The notes beneath the pieces are model-generated. The model saw nothing but the letters and a program-made list of their open reading frames with translations. It had not been told where the DNA came from and searched no databases. DNA of 64,000 nt from NCBI RefSeq assembly GCF_014926405.1, contig NZ_JACXXJ020000003.1, positions 603,001 to 667,000 of the forward strand, given 5' to 3'. The translations under genes and the position numbers were made by a program. The stretch's first letter is position 1. Every line of letters starts with the position of its first letter. The DNA comes from Agrobacterium vitis (GTDB lineage: Bacteria; Pseudomonadota; Alphaproteobacteria; Rhizobiales; Rhizobiaceae). Shown in pieces: positions 36,101-44,672 of this stretch.

Positions 36101-37295
36101 TTTGCAGTTTTCCAATGCCGGGCGTCGCCGGAATAGTACCTTCCTGCATGGCCAGGATAACCTTGGCCAAACTGCTCATGCCCGCCACAGTCAGAAGATG
36201 GCCGACATTGGCCTTGACCGAACCGATCAGCGGGAAATGCTGCTTATCCGCACCGAAAAAGCGTTGCAGCGATGTCAGCTCTGTGCGGTCGCCAAGCGGG
36301 GTGCCGGTGGCATGGCATTCAACGTAATCGATCTCTTCAGGCTGCACGCCGGTGCGGGCATAGGCGCGCTGATAGGCCAACCGCTGGCCATCGGCATTGG
36401 GGACAAGCATATGCTGACCGGTGCCGTCATTAGACAGACCGACACTTTCAATGACCGCAAGGATCACGTCATTGTCGCGCAGCGCATCTTCCAACCGCCG
36501 CAGTACGACAACGCTGGCGCCCTGACCCGTGACGATACCATCCGACGTGCTGTCGAAGGGCTGGCTGACGCCATTGTTGGGAAAAGCGCCGAGATCGCCG
36601 AAGGACACATGGATCAGCCAGGGGTCCGGCAGGCAGACGCCTCCCGCCAGCATGGCATCCGCATGTCCGCTTCGCAGATAACTGGATGCAAGTTCGATGG
36701 CGTAAAGGGAAGAAGAACACGCAGCATCAAGGCTGAAGCTGGGGCCGCCGAGGCTCAAGCCTCGTGTAACCGCATAGATGCCATCGGCGCTGAGCACCCC
36801 ATGCTCGGCAGGCGGTGCCGTCAAGGACGTGTCCACCAACGTCCCGGGCGAAAGCCCGAGACCGTCTTCCAGCCCTGCGGCTATTTCCCGCTCCCAAACC
36901 GGGACAACGGCATTATTGGAGGCGAAGGTCGGAAAGGTATAATTACCAAGCACCATGCCAACCCGGCCAAGATCGACCCGCTCGCCAAGCCTGCTGGTCT
37001 GCAAGGCTTCTTCGGCAACCCGCCGGGCCAATTGCCAGGGCAGATCGAGGCCGTCGCCGCCTTCATCTGCGAGGCCCTTGGTCACCTCGTCCAGATCGAC
37101 GAAGCCGCCGCGGAGCCAGCGAACCTGATCAACATCCTCCTGACTATCCCTCAGATAGAAAGGGTCGATCCGGAAGTCCTTGACCCCGCCCGTCGAGCGG
37201 GAGTCATTTTTTGCAAGGAGGTTGCGCCAGTAACTATCCAGGTCGTTGGCACCCGGAAAGCAGAGCGACAGGGCGGTGATCGCGATGCGGCTCAT
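30171..37295 (-). CDS. Pfa-type megasynthase 2: KS-CLF-AT-(double-hotdog DH)x2
   Basis: 2374-aa multidomain synthase. KS: residues ~1-450, catalytic Cys193 (LDAACSSSL), His328 (ECHATGT) and His366 (KANVGHLL). CLF-like second KS: ~480-900, where the Cys motif is replaced by FTLSAGMLGV, so it is a chain-length-factor partner. AT: ~990-1310, Ser1106 in LGYSMGEV. A linker ~1340-1600 is rich in Asp/Gln and Pro/Ala with short repeats. Four hotdog units follow near 1660, 1865, 2070 and 2270. The second (SHFVDDPVLPG, His1866) and fourth (NHFHRDPVMPG, His2269) keep FabA-type active sites; the first (IDGQMPPG) and third (NSHPHIPNF) look inactive. This joins PfaB-type AT and PfaC in one chain. ATGA overlap with the upstream synthase gene. 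Confidence 0.9.
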   Translation of the reverse strand: MSRIAITALSLCFPGANDLDSYWRNLLAKNDSRSTGGVKDFRIDPFYLRDSQEDVDQVRWLRGGFVDLDEVTKGLADEGGDGLDLPWQLARRVAEEALQTSRLGERVDLGRVGMVLGNYTFPTFASNNAVVPVWEREIAAGLEDGLGLSPGTLVDTSLTAPPAEHGVLSADGIYAVTRGLSLGGPSFSLDAACSSSLYAIELASSYLRSGHADAMLAGGVCLPDPWLIHVSFGDLGAFPNNGVSQPFDSTSDGIVTGQGASVVVLRRLEDALRDNDVILAVIESVGLSNDGTGQHMLVPNADGQRLAYQRAYARTGVQPEEIDYVECHATGTPLGDRTELTSLQRFFGADKQHFPLIGSVKANVGHLLTVAGMSSLAKVILAMQEGTIPATPGIGKLQKSMDAPGMEQQLVVENQSWPTPAGKRHAAISAFGFGGTNAHMIVSDDRTFSGQRSQGDNGATKTLQPPPLEIRGMAAHYGNAASLQAFEAASFGGEPVWAEPSNRRWRGATVTADAPPQAAINAYDIDFLRNRIPPAETEAFNAQQGLVLKVANEALSDAGYGHIGEKRSARPVAVLVVLELDLSAHLRRGRTLVPDWIDQALAGQGLHLSEDERQGLIDACKRAVLGPLRSTEITSYIGNICASRIASQWNFTGPVFTLSAGMLGVAYAIEQAGLMIADGKAEAALIVAVDLNAGLEAYALEQAATPVANAQPAKSLGDGAGAILLAPAGLGASAAPYAVLDHISIRHVGNGEDGAVAVALATIADGHRLDLMDMAGQIGGDGVELAAVATHAPGAVVCGVEHLSGHCKVAQPMAALIRAALCLSGRYLPATPPAWLNAETSQPLAVAIEQAGLGLLAESVPWTRQERSRPLVAGVGAAGPFGSYAAFRLSEAVVETLRQPEADYPPFLPVGAENRGALVGVLATVIAALEQGTPWQALQTEALANLRERPSARVLVLSGRDPAQLLTEARQAQKFLGEGQGVEFQTPAGSYFTDRPQGAEGKIAFMYPGGFNSYPHLGRTLLRRYPDSLRAFEQFVDDPAATLCHDQLYPRHKPGQDATVRLMQTEAGMQQDIAAMMKTGVGFALMYTALLRDQFGVQAHGALGYSMGEVSMLFANGIWPIDQHGLRNDLPLFETSIGGPRQAVRDTFGIGPEVRDNQVWSSYVLLAPVETVRDAIAPRADVFITHVNGPKEVVIAGLPAAVTAVVKQLDGYSAYRSPVSHVLHVPLLQRVAHQISALHDHPTTAPPDNLHLYTTSTYGRMTDFSREGLSRTITDVMCSEVDFVRLVDMAYDDGYRIFIECGPSATCSRWVNSCLAGRDYLSINLNQRGADDGRSLLAALARLVSHGVRVDLTSLVPGVKAERSKTVISLQPGGAALRATASETVRPLETKPVVALPFTPSAVARSIAWGPTAAFILEGTSLVQELLDDNTQDDDTQDEIQPDDQPARPNPGLPSLSPKPVEADQPFMAKNITISQDKSQRIAQAVEAFLQRQRLGHQTFLQTQSDLVQIWREHAGNGAHGNGAHGVRPVQRSLSHPATIDAAPAVLEIEAPQPVALAPAPVAPTLAPVAVASVLPASAREKQEKGWFLDEQDLLTFASGKVADALGAQFAPIDDYPVRVRLPAPPYFFVSRVTKVDATFGEYKPCSLTTEYDVPADAWYLIDGQMPPGIAVESGQSDLLLVALLGIDFKNKGVRKYRLLDGRLSFYGRLPQAGSTLRFDITIDRFVWQGDGLLFFFRYDGYVDGELALQLHSGCAGFFTEDELNAGGGVVIKQPPAAPLTLVKPLLPRVRDTLEKSDLVALSEGRIGEIFGPGSQHPESGSSIRLPPEMLLMIDRLTDIGSWQGEHYVMEAEKSFDADGWYYTSHFVDDPVLPGSLIAEGATQLLKVYLIANGMHQCFADGVFEPVTHREMQITVRGQITPDVKKVHYKLFIQESALLPRPYVIADVLIYDEHGKPLVRVSNLGLQVIEKPGVSVEPRFGDPTWFSGRKTKGGEKVVLNEMSMHHAAKGELRIGLGPEFNIYGEELRAPHIPNGCFQFVDRCLETTGTRGQLVPGAVMDTEYDAAADSWYFQENSHPHIPNFVVLESALQAAILNGYALGPTLKYPDKEYSIRNLDGTAVYLSDPDVRGTTIRHSQKLLSNAMVTDSILQNFDFNLKVDGQPFYQGQSSFGYFTKRALENQLGLDQGKLSRFWLEDNSAKAEEFDLLNPASAHLFAGTADKPHWRLPPGHRFRLLHQASLVREGGKFGLGYVKGERTIDAGEWYFTNHFHRDPVMPGSLGLEAILQAMQLFAIQTGLDAGIANPRFGIAVGVPVNWRYRGQLLRTDKRMGLEVHIKEIRREGEGLVVIADTDLFNDRLRIYEALSMSISIKPA
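32720..32749. repeat. 15-bp tandem duplication in linker coding sequence
   Basis: Two perfect copies of CATGTGCCCCATTTC (32720-32734 and 32735-32749). They encode the NGAHG unit twice in the flexible linker between AT and the first dehydratase hotdog of megasynthase 2. In-frame slippage of linker DNA is the likely origin. Confidence 0.8.
32981..33010. repeat. 15-bp tandem duplication in acidic linker
   Basis: Two copies of CGTCTTGGGTGTCGT with one difference (32981-32995, 32996-33010), coding for repeated Asp/Thr/Gln residues in the acidic linker of megasynthase 2. Like the repeat at 32720 it is in frame, so linker length probably varies between strains. Confidence 0.7.
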
Positions 37296-40200
37296 TTGAC
37301 GGCCTCGACGGATTTCGATCCCTGCGCGCCAGACGGTGCCTCGTCACGCTTGACCGTGGTGGCCACCAATTGCATCTGCAAGCGGCCATCAAGGTCGTAG
37401 CCGGTCAGTTCCCAATCCAGCTCCTGGGCGCGGCTAGCCTTGAGGCGAGCGGCAATCAGCCAATCTGATCCCGGCTCCGGCCGGCTCGTCAGCGTCGCCG
37501 ATCCAAGCCGCATTGGCAGGCTTGGGCTATCGGCTTCCAGCCGCGTCGCGGCCAGCGCTGCTTGCAGGACCGCATCGACGGAGACCGCATCCAGCAATGT
37601 GCTGTCTGCAAATCCATTCAGTGCCGCACTATGGATGGCCGCTGGCTGGGCGATGCGGAACAGGTAGCTCGCAGCCTCCAGCTTCCTGTAGGTCTTGAGC
37701 ATTTGCAGGCTCTCGCCATGGAACAACGTGCCATCAGAATAAAAGCCATTGGCAGGCGTCGAGGGTTCCAGCGAAGGCAGAGCTTTGCCCGGCTGTGGCG
37801 GCATGAAAGCGGCCTTGCGCAGCAGGATATTGTCCGCCTTGTAGCGTGGGCGACCAGACCCATCGGCCAACATCACATCCAGCCGGATGGTTTCTTCCGT
37901 CTCGGCGCGGAGTGCGCTGAGCGACAGCTCGAAATCACCGCGCCAATCCTTGTTGATGACAAGGCCGTTCAACACGTTGAACTGATCGAAGCCCGAGAAT
38001 GTCCAGCCTGGAAGCAGGCTTTCCAATCCATCCGCAACCAGGCCAAGCACGAAGGCGGCGGGGACGACGGGACGTCCCTTGATCTGATGATCGGCCAACA
38101 GCAAGGACTTCGTCCAGTCGTGGCCGCTGAGCGCCAGTCGCCTTGGTGCCTGTGGCAATTCGGCAAAGGGGACGAAGCGGGCATTGATCGGCTTCAACCC
38201 ACCCACCAGTACCGCGCCGGTTGCGGGCAGAGGCATGGCGGTTTCCCGGGCAAAGAACTGGCCACCGATATCGCGTGGGATGATCGGAACGCCGCGTTTC
38301 ATGAAGATATCGCGGATTTCCGGTGTGACCATGCCGCCAAGCCACGGACCCCAATTGATCGCCCTGACATCGACGCCCTTCACCGATTGGCTGGCGGCGA
38401 AACGGTTGAGCATTTCATTGGCCATGGCGTAATCGGCCTGACCTGGATTGCCAAACAGACCGGCAACCGAGGAAAACAGCAGGACGCGGTGGAAGGGCTT
38501 GCCCGTCAGCGCCTTGATCAGACCGGCCAGACCGAAAATTTTCGGCGTGAAGACACGGTCCATTTCGCTGATTTTCTTCTGAGCGATTGCCGCATCGGCA
38601 AGCGCGCCAGCCCCATGCACAAGGCTGATTTTCGCCGCCTTCTGAATTTCGGGGTGATCGCCAAGGCTGGAAATCGCCGGAGAGGAAATATCGAGCGACA
38701 GATAGCTGGCATGGCTACCGAGCTTTTCCAGTGCGGCCAGCAACTGGCGGATTTCACGGCCCGCCAGAACCCCACGCACTGTCTGATCGATCAGCTTCGG
38801 TGTTACAGGCGCTTTCCCTTCGCGCAGTGCGGCAAGAGCTGCACCCTTCAATTGCGCGTCGGTTTCGAGACCCGCAGCCCAGGCCGGTTCGGCTTCAAGG
38901 GCGGAGCGACCGAGCAGGAGGAAGCGACGAGGAGCGGCAGAGGCTAAGGCCAGCACGCAATCGGCTGTCACACCCCGCGCACCACCGGTGACGATGAACA
39001 ATTCATCGGGATCGGCGACCGTCACGGCATCGCTGGAGGAAATCGCCTCAATGGAAGGCTTCCAGCGCCCCTGCCCGTCAAGACCGATTTCGGTGATGCT
39101 GTGGCGGGCATCGAAAACTTCCTGCACCAGCAGATCGGCAGCAGCGGCATCTTCGATCTGCGGCGCGATATCGACGGCGCGGGCAAAGATATGCGGTGCT
39201 TCGGCGGCATAAGTCTTGACCAGGCCGGACAAGGCACCGGATGCCACCGTTGCAAGGCTGCCATCCCGGTAGCCGAGGGCTCCATCCATCCGCGACAGCG
39301 TCATGAACACCGTGCGACCCTGGGAAGCCCGCGCCGTGAGCGGCGTGATCGACAGCTTGGCAAGCAGCAAGGCCCGTTTCAGCCAGAGGACCGATGCGTC
39401 GCTTTCAGCGCCGGGAAGCGCGTTGTCGATTGTCTTGGGATGAACATAGATCACCCCATCCCAAGGACCCTGAGCTTCGAATTGCTGTTTCAGCTCGGCC
39501 TCGTCCTTGCCAGCCGCCAATTGCGGACCAGCCTTAGAGGAAACCTTGCCTTCGAACCGCAGCCAGACAGCCTCGATACCCTTGCTTTTCAACCCCTTCT
39601 GAAGGGCAAGGATCAGGGCATCATCGGTACCGGTCAGTAGAAATTTTGCCCCCTTCTGAAAAGCCTGTTGCGTCACCAGATCGAGCGGAGCTGGCAAAAG
39701 GGTGACGACACCGCGCCCGATCAGATCGTCACCATCCTTAAAAGAAGCGAGAGCTGCCTCTTTCTGCTGGGGTTCCCCAGCGTTTGAAGCCTCACCTTCA
39801 GCAAGGGTCAGAATTTGGGCCAAGGTGCGCAATTCACCCATACGATCCGGCGAAAGCTCCGCCATTTGCGGTAGGCGTTCTTTCAAGGCGCCGAGAATTT
39901 CCACGCGCTTGATCGAGTCGATGCCGAGATCAGCTTCGAGGTCCATATCCAGATCGATGACATCGGTTGGATAACCGGTCTTTTCACTGACGACGGCGAG
40001 AAGTGCTTCGCGGACAGCGCCAGCGGGCAACCCGGCAGTTTCAGGAACAACTGTCTGTGTCGGAGCAAGCGCCGGGACTGCTACGGGTGCCGCCACGGAG
40101 GCAGCAGGCGCATCAGCGACAGCACCCTCAGTGGCCAGTGCCAGAATTTGGGCCAGCGTGCGCAATTCACCCATGCGGTCAGGCGAAAGTTCGGCCATTT

Positions 40201-43200
40201 GCGGCAGGCGTTCTTTCAGCGAGCCGAGGATTTCCACACGCTTGATCGAGTCGATGCCAAGATCTGCTTCGAGGTCCATGTCGAGGTCGATGACATCGGC
40301 GGGATAACCGGTCTTTTCGCTGACGACAGACAGCAGGGCTTCCCGCACGGCTCCGGCCGCAACAGCAGGAGAGGTCGCCGCCGATACGGGAGTAGCGATA
40401 GAGACGGCGGCGGGCTGTGCGACCGGAGCAGGAGCGACGGAACCGGCCAGTTCCAGGATTTGGGCCAGCGTGCGCAGCTCACCCATGCGATCAGGAGAAA
40501 GCTCCGCCATTTGCGGCAGGCGCTCTTTCAGCGACCCAAGGATTTCGACGCGCTTGATCGAGTCGATACCGAGATCGGCTTCGAGATCCATTTCGAGATC
40601 AATGACATCAGCGGGATAACCGGTCTTTTCACTGACAACTGCCAGCAAGGTTTCCCGGATGGCTCCGGCCGCGACAGCCGGGGCGAATGCCGCTGGTGTC
40701 GGGGCGACGATGGACGCAGCGGCGTGCTGCGCGGCCGGAGTGGCAGAGGCTTGAAGCGCCGGGGACGCAGAGCCTGCCAGTTCGAGAATTTGGGCCAGCG
40801 TGCGCAGCTCACCCATACGATCAGGGGAAAGCTCCGCCATTTGCGGCAGGCGCTCTTTCAGAGAGCCGAGGATTTCGACGCGCTTAATCGAGTCGATACC
40901 GAGATCGGCTTCGAGATCCATGTCGAGGTCGATGACTTCTGCCGGATAGCCGGTCTTTTCGCTGACGACAGCCAACAAGGTGTCGCGGACAACCGCCGCT
41001 GGCGCAGCGGATGCAGCAGCAGGAGCCGCGGCTTGTGCAACCGGCGCGGCAACAGGCTTTGCAGGGACCGGAGCGGGTGGGGCTGCGGAAACCGGTTTGG
41101 CGGCTGGGGGCTGAACCGGAGTGGCGACCGGCTCAAATGCCTTGGCTGTGACCGCCGGTTTGGCTGCGGCAACAGGTGCGGCATGGGCGACGGCGGTTTC
41201 AATCATCCGTTTGACGGGTTCATGCCTTGCAGGCTCATGCTCGACCGTCCTGACGCGGGCGGCTGGCAATTCGCCCTGACCAAGGAACAGGCTGGGCAGG
41301 CTGCGCATGAATTCACGGTGGGTGAGGTTGGTTTCCTCGTGGATCTCGCAGAGCATATCGACATGGGCAGCGCTCAACTCGCCTGCATTGTGCACCAGGG
41401 CTTGCAGGGCGCTTTGCTCGAATTTGAGATATTCGCGATGCAATTCGCCATTGGACCGCGCCAATTCAGCGACGATATCGCCACCACCGAGAGCCACAGC
41501 TGGCTCGGACGAGGATTCATTCTTCAGGATGGACATGGATTTCTCCGCAAATGACGATCTGGAGGCAGGCGCCGTCAGGGCAACGGCTTGTTTGGGTGCC
41601 AATGGCTCGGACGGCTTTTCCACGGATGCCGCTTTTATTGAAGGTGCCGGGGCTGGTGCCGGAACGCCGAACGCGACATTTGCAGCGACTGGCTTTGCTG
41701 GTTCCGACCGGACAGGCGCGGGGGCAGCAGCCAGAGGCTTTGCGGCGACAGGCTGTGGCGGCGTGGGAACCGGTTTGGGGGCAACGACGACTGGATTGGC
41801 CAGCGCCTTAGCAAAGGCCTCCTTGCGGGACGGTGACACGTAATTCATGCCATTCAGATTGATCTCACCCTTCTTGGCCGGAGCCTCGATAAGGCCTTCG
41901 GTCCCGACCGGGCTTTCAAGTGCAATACCGGCAACCGCCAGATCCACCACCGCTTCGATCAGACCGGCATCCGCCTTGTCCGGCTGACCATGGTCAAGCG
42001 CAATTGCCAGGTGAGGCCGGTCGCCGAGAATATCGGCGGTCATTTTCGACAGCGTCGAGCGCGGGCCGAACTCGATGAACACCCGGATGCCATCGGCATA
42101 CATCTGCTCGATAATCTTGATGAATTCGACAGGCTCGCGCAATTGCCCCTTGAGCTGGGCCGCGACATCGGCAGCCGATGCAGCATAAGGCTTGCCATTG
42201 CGATTGGCATAAACCGGGATCTGCGGCACGGCAAAACTGGTCTGGTCGATCCGCTCGGCAAATGCCGTGACGGCACCTTCGACCTGCGGCGTGTGAAATG
42301 CCCCGGCAACATTCAACCGGACAAAGTCGACTGAGGCAGCCTTAAGGTCGGCCTCGAATTTCTCGATAGCCTCAACCGCTCCGCCAACTACAGTCTGCTT
42401 CGGCGTATTCAGATTGCAGAAATGAACGCTGCCCTTGGTGGCGGCAATCAGGCTTTCCAACTGCTCACGACCGGCCTTCACCGCCGTCATCGTGCCAGCG
42501 CCGTCGCCGGTTACAGCAGCCATGGCATCGCCACGCGCCTTGGCCAGGCTTGAGAAATCGGCATCGCTCAAGGCCCCGGAAGCCCAAAGCGCTGTCAATT
42601 CGCCGAAGCTGTGGCCAGCCACGGCTTCCAGCTTGAGGCCGAGATTTTGCAGCCAGCGATAATGGCCTGCCGACAGTGCGCCGATTGCTGTCTGGGCATA
42701 TTGCGTGCGGCGCAATGCCTGTTCCTGGGCCTTGCGATCCGCATCATCAAAGGCCGGGATCGGATACATGACCTGGCTGAGGGGCTGGGCACCGTCCTTG
42801 GCAAACAAGGTATCGGCAGCACCGACGAAATCGCCGAGCGCCGGAATGGCAACCGCTGCCATCCGGCCCATATTGGGATGCTGCGACCCCTGCCCGGCAA
42901 ACAAGCCGGCCAGCTTAGCGTTTTCAAATGCACTGGGGCGGAAAGTGATGCCCTTTGGATGACGCCATTCGGCTGTGGCCGGACGGCTGTCGAGCAATTG
43001 GATCGCTTCACTCAACAAAGCGCGGCGGCTGACGTCGTCGGCGGCAACCAGGCCCAGACGCGGATGGTTTGCGGGGATTGAAACCTCGAAAGGCCAGGCA
43101 CCCTCGCCTGTGGCGGTGAGAAGCTCCTCACAACGCTTGCGCAAAGCAGCCACAGTGGGGGCTGCGACGACAATGGGTCGCGGCAGGACGCTGCGCAGCT

Positions 43201-44635
43201 TCGGTGCCTTTGCGGTCTGTGGTGCTTCCTCAAGGACCAGATGGAAATTCGTACCACCAAAGCCGAAGGCGCTGACGCCAACCCGGCGCTTGGCGGTCTT
43301 GGGATCGCGGAACCATGGACGCGCCGTGGAATTCAGATAGAGCGCCGTCTCGTCCAGACCCAGCTTGGGATCGGGTCTGTTAACATTGATGGTTGGGGGC
43401 AGGACGCCGTGCTGCAAGGCAAGCGCTGCCTTGATGGCGGAAGCCGCACCCGCTGCTGCCTTGGTATGGCCGATCTGCGATTTGACCGAGCCGAGTGCTA
43501 TGGGCGAAGAAGACCCATCATTGTCCCAGCTTTTCAGGAAGGTCTTCAGGCCATCCACTTCGGTCGCATCGCCAACCGCCGTGCCGGTGCCATGGGCTTC
43601 CCAAAGATCAACATCATGGGGAGAGATGCCCGCCTGCTGATAGGCACGTTGCAGCGCCTTGACCTGTCCGGCGGCGCGCGGTGCGTAAATGCTCTTGAAC
43701 TTGCCATCGCTGGCCGAACCGAGCCCCTTGATGACGGCATAAACCTGGTCGCCATCGCGTTCGGCATCTTCCAGCCGCTTCAGCAGCATCATACCGATGC
43801 CTTCGCCGATCAACGTGCCGTCGGAATTCTCATCGAACGGCGAAATCACCCCCTTCTTGCTGAAGGCGGGTGTCTTGGAAAAGCACATATACATCAGGAT
43901 GGTGTTTTCGGCATCGCAGCCGCCAGTCAGCATCATGTCGGCGCGACCGCTATGCAGCTCATCGATGGCCATGCGCATGGCCGCCAGCGAACTGGCGCAG
44001 GCCGCATCCACCGTGCAATTGATACCGCCAAGGTCGAAGCGGTTGGCGATGCGTCCGGCGACGACATTGCCCAGCATGCCGGGGAAGGAGTTTTCCTCCC
44101 AAGGCGCGTAGGCAAGCTTCAGCGTCTCGACGATATCGTCAACCTGGGCCTTGGGAAGACCCCGGCTCTCCAAAACCTTCTGCCATAGCGGATATTGCAG
44201 GCGCGAGGTTAGCGGCGTCACCAGCGAATTGGCGCCGGTAATGCCGAGCACCACGCCGGTCTTTTCGCGGTTCAATTTGGCATGTTCGTAACCCGCATCC
44301 AGAAATGTCTGCTTGGCAACGCTGAGGCTGAGGATCTGCAGAATGTCAGTGACATCAAGCTGAGACGGCGGCAGACCGAACTCGACGGGGTTGAAGGCCG
44401 TTTCAGGAATGAAGCCGCCCCGGCGCGCATAGGTTTTGTCAGGCGTTGAAGGATTTGGATCGTAATAATCGGAGATTTTCCAATGGGTCTCCGGCACATC
44501 CTTCAGGCAATCCTTGCCTTTGACAATATTGTTCCAGTATTCATCAGCATTTTTTGCTTCCGGAAACAAAGCTCCTACGCCAACAATTGCGATAGGAGAA
44601 AAGACATCGTATACGCGCTGCGAGAACCCGTCCAT
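37292..44635 (-). CDS. pfaA: Pfa-type megasynthase 1: KS-AT-4xACP-KR-DH (PfaA-like)
   Basis: 2447-aa iterative lipid synthase. KS: ~1-470 with Cys213 (VDAACASSL), His348 (EAHGTGT) and His390 (SQIGHTKA). Malonyl AT: ~575-880 with GQGSQHPNMG and Ser676 (AGHSFGEL). An Ala/Pro-rich linker follows. Four ACPs have phosphopantetheine Ser at 1249, 1359, 1463 and 1574, each in DLGIDSIKRVEIL. KR: ~1870-2100 with IVTGGARGV, LFSSVAGLFGN and YAMANE. The C-terminal dehydratase-like domain is ~2180-2440 (LLADHQIKGRPVVPAAF). The domain order is that of PfaA, with four ACPs where marine PUFA synthases usually have five or more. It starts the megasynthase pair and is coupled to the next gene by ATGA. The product is unknown; a polyunsaturated or hydroxylated long-chain lipid is the family expectation. 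Confidence 0.92.
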   Translation of the reverse strand: MDGFSQRVYDVFSPIAIVGVGALFPEAKNADEYWNNIVKGKDCLKDVPETHWKISDYYDPNPSTPDKTYARRGGFIPETAFNPVEFGLPPSQLDVTDILQILSLSVAKQTFLDAGYEHAKLNREKTGVVLGITGANSLVTPLTSRLQYPLWQKVLESRGLPKAQVDDIVETLKLAYAPWEENSFPGMLGNVVAGRIANRFDLGGINCTVDAACASSLAAMRMAIDELHSGRADMMLTGGCDAENTILMYMCFSKTPAFSKKGVISPFDENSDGTLIGEGIGMMLLKRLEDAERDGDQVYAVIKGLGSASDGKFKSIYAPRAAGQVKALQRAYQQAGISPHDVDLWEAHGTGTAVGDATEVDGLKTFLKSWDNDGSSSPIALGSVKSQIGHTKAAAGAASAIKAALALQHGVLPPTINVNRPDPKLGLDETALYLNSTARPWFRDPKTAKRRVGVSAFGFGGTNFHLVLEEAPQTAKAPKLRSVLPRPIVVAAPTVAALRKRCEELLTATGEGAWPFEVSIPANHPRLGLVAADDVSRRALLSEAIQLLDSRPATAEWRHPKGITFRPSAFENAKLAGLFAGQGSQHPNMGRMAAVAIPALGDFVGAADTLFAKDGAQPLSQVMYPIPAFDDADRKAQEQALRRTQYAQTAIGALSAGHYRWLQNLGLKLEAVAGHSFGELTALWASGALSDADFSSLAKARGDAMAAVTGDGAGTMTAVKAGREQLESLIAATKGSVHFCNLNTPKQTVVGGAVEAIEKFEADLKAASVDFVRLNVAGAFHTPQVEGAVTAFAERIDQTSFAVPQIPVYANRNGKPYAASAADVAAQLKGQLREPVEFIKIIEQMYADGIRVFIEFGPRSTLSKMTADILGDRPHLAIALDHGQPDKADAGLIEAVVDLAVAGIALESPVGTEGLIEAPAKKGEINLNGMNYVSPSRKEAFAKALANPVVVAPKPVPTPPQPVAAKPLAAAPAPVRSEPAKPVAANVAFGVPAPAPAPSIKAASVEKPSEPLAPKQAVALTAPASRSSFAEKSMSILKNESSSEPAVALGGGDIVAELARSNGELHREYLKFEQSALQALVHNAGELSAAHVDMLCEIHEETNLTHREFMRSLPSLFLGQGELPAARVRTVEHEPARHEPVKRMIETAVAHAAPVAAAKPAVTAKAFEPVATPVQPPAAKPVSAAPPAPVPAKPVAAPVAQAAAPAAASAAPAAVVRDTLLAVVSEKTGYPAEVIDLDMDLEADLGIDSIKRVEILGSLKERLPQMAELSPDRMGELRTLAQILELAGSASPALQASATPAAQHAAASIVAPTPAAFAPAVAAGAIRETLLAVVSEKTGYPADVIDLEMDLEADLGIDSIKRVEILGSLKERLPQMAELSPDRMGELRTLAQILELAGSVAPAPVAQPAAVSIATPVSAATSPAVAAGAVREALLSVVSEKTGYPADVIDLDMDLEADLGIDSIKRVEILGSLKERLPQMAELSPDRMGELRTLAQILALATEGAVADAPAASVAAPVAVPALAPTQTVVPETAGLPAGAVREALLAVVSEKTGYPTDVIDLDMDLEADLGIDSIKRVEILGALKERLPQMAELSPDRMGELRTLAQILTLAEGEASNAGEPQQKEAALASFKDGDDLIGRGVVTLLPAPLDLVTQQAFQKGAKFLLTGTDDALILALQKGLKSKGIEAVWLRFEGKVSSKAGPQLAAGKDEAELKQQFEAQGPWDGVIYVHPKTIDNALPGAESDASVLWLKRALLLAKLSITPLTARASQGRTVFMTLSRMDGALGYRDGSLATVASGALSGLVKTYAAEAPHIFARAVDIAPQIEDAAAADLLVQEVFDARHSITEIGLDGQGRWKPSIEAISSSDAVTVADPDELFIVTGGARGVTADCVLALASAAPRRFLLLGRSALEAEPAWAAGLETDAQLKGAALAALREGKAPVTPKLIDQTVRGVLAGREIRQLLAALEKLGSHASYLSLDISSPAISSLGDHPEIQKAAKISLVHGAGALADAAIAQKKISEMDRVFTPKIFGLAGLIKALTGKPFHRVLLFSSVAGLFGNPGQADYAMANEMLNRFAASQSVKGVDVRAINWGPWLGGMVTPEIRDIFMKRGVPIIPRDIGGQFFARETAMPLPATGAVLVGGLKPINARFVPFAELPQAPRRLALSGHDWTKSLLLADHQIKGRPVVPAAFVLGLVADGLESLLPGWTFSGFDQFNVLNGLVINKDWRGDFELSLSALRAETEETIRLDVMLADGSGRPRYKADNILLRKAAFMPPQPGKALPSLEPSTPANGFYSDGTLFHGESLQMLKTYRKLEAASYLFRIAQPAAIHSAALNGFADSTLLDAVSVDAVLQAALAATRLEADSPSLPMRLGSATLTSRPEPGSDWLIAARLKASRAQELDWELTGYDLDGRLQMQLVATTVKRDEAPSGAQGSKSVEAVK
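39814..40990 (-). repeat. Four near-identical ACP-coding repeats
   Basis: Four ~200-bp copies spaced ~312-333 bp apart (Ser codons at 39914-39916, 40247-40249, 40559-40561, 40889-40891). They encode the same segment from VVSEKTGYP to LRTLAQIL with only a few residue changes, separated by variable Ala/Pro/Val linkers. Conservation at the DNA level across copies points to recent duplication or continuing gene conversion. Confidence 0.9.
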
Positions 44636-44672
44636 TATTCGGCCCCTTCCAAAAGGTTTTCGTCAATATATT

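Noticed and set aside
35979..37400. 473-codon + strand open frame opposite the KS of megasynthase 2
   Set aside because: Same reason: the minus strand encodes an intact ketosynthase through this region and across the coupled gene junction.
39814..40990. Possible CRISPR or other spaced-repeat array
   Set aside because: Repeats are ~200 bp, in frame, and encode phosphopantetheine-binding ACP domains; no short direct repeats with unique spacers.
40148..41554. 468-codon + strand open frame with repeated segments
   Set aside because: Its internal repeats are only the complement of the four ACP copies and the Ala/Pro linkers.
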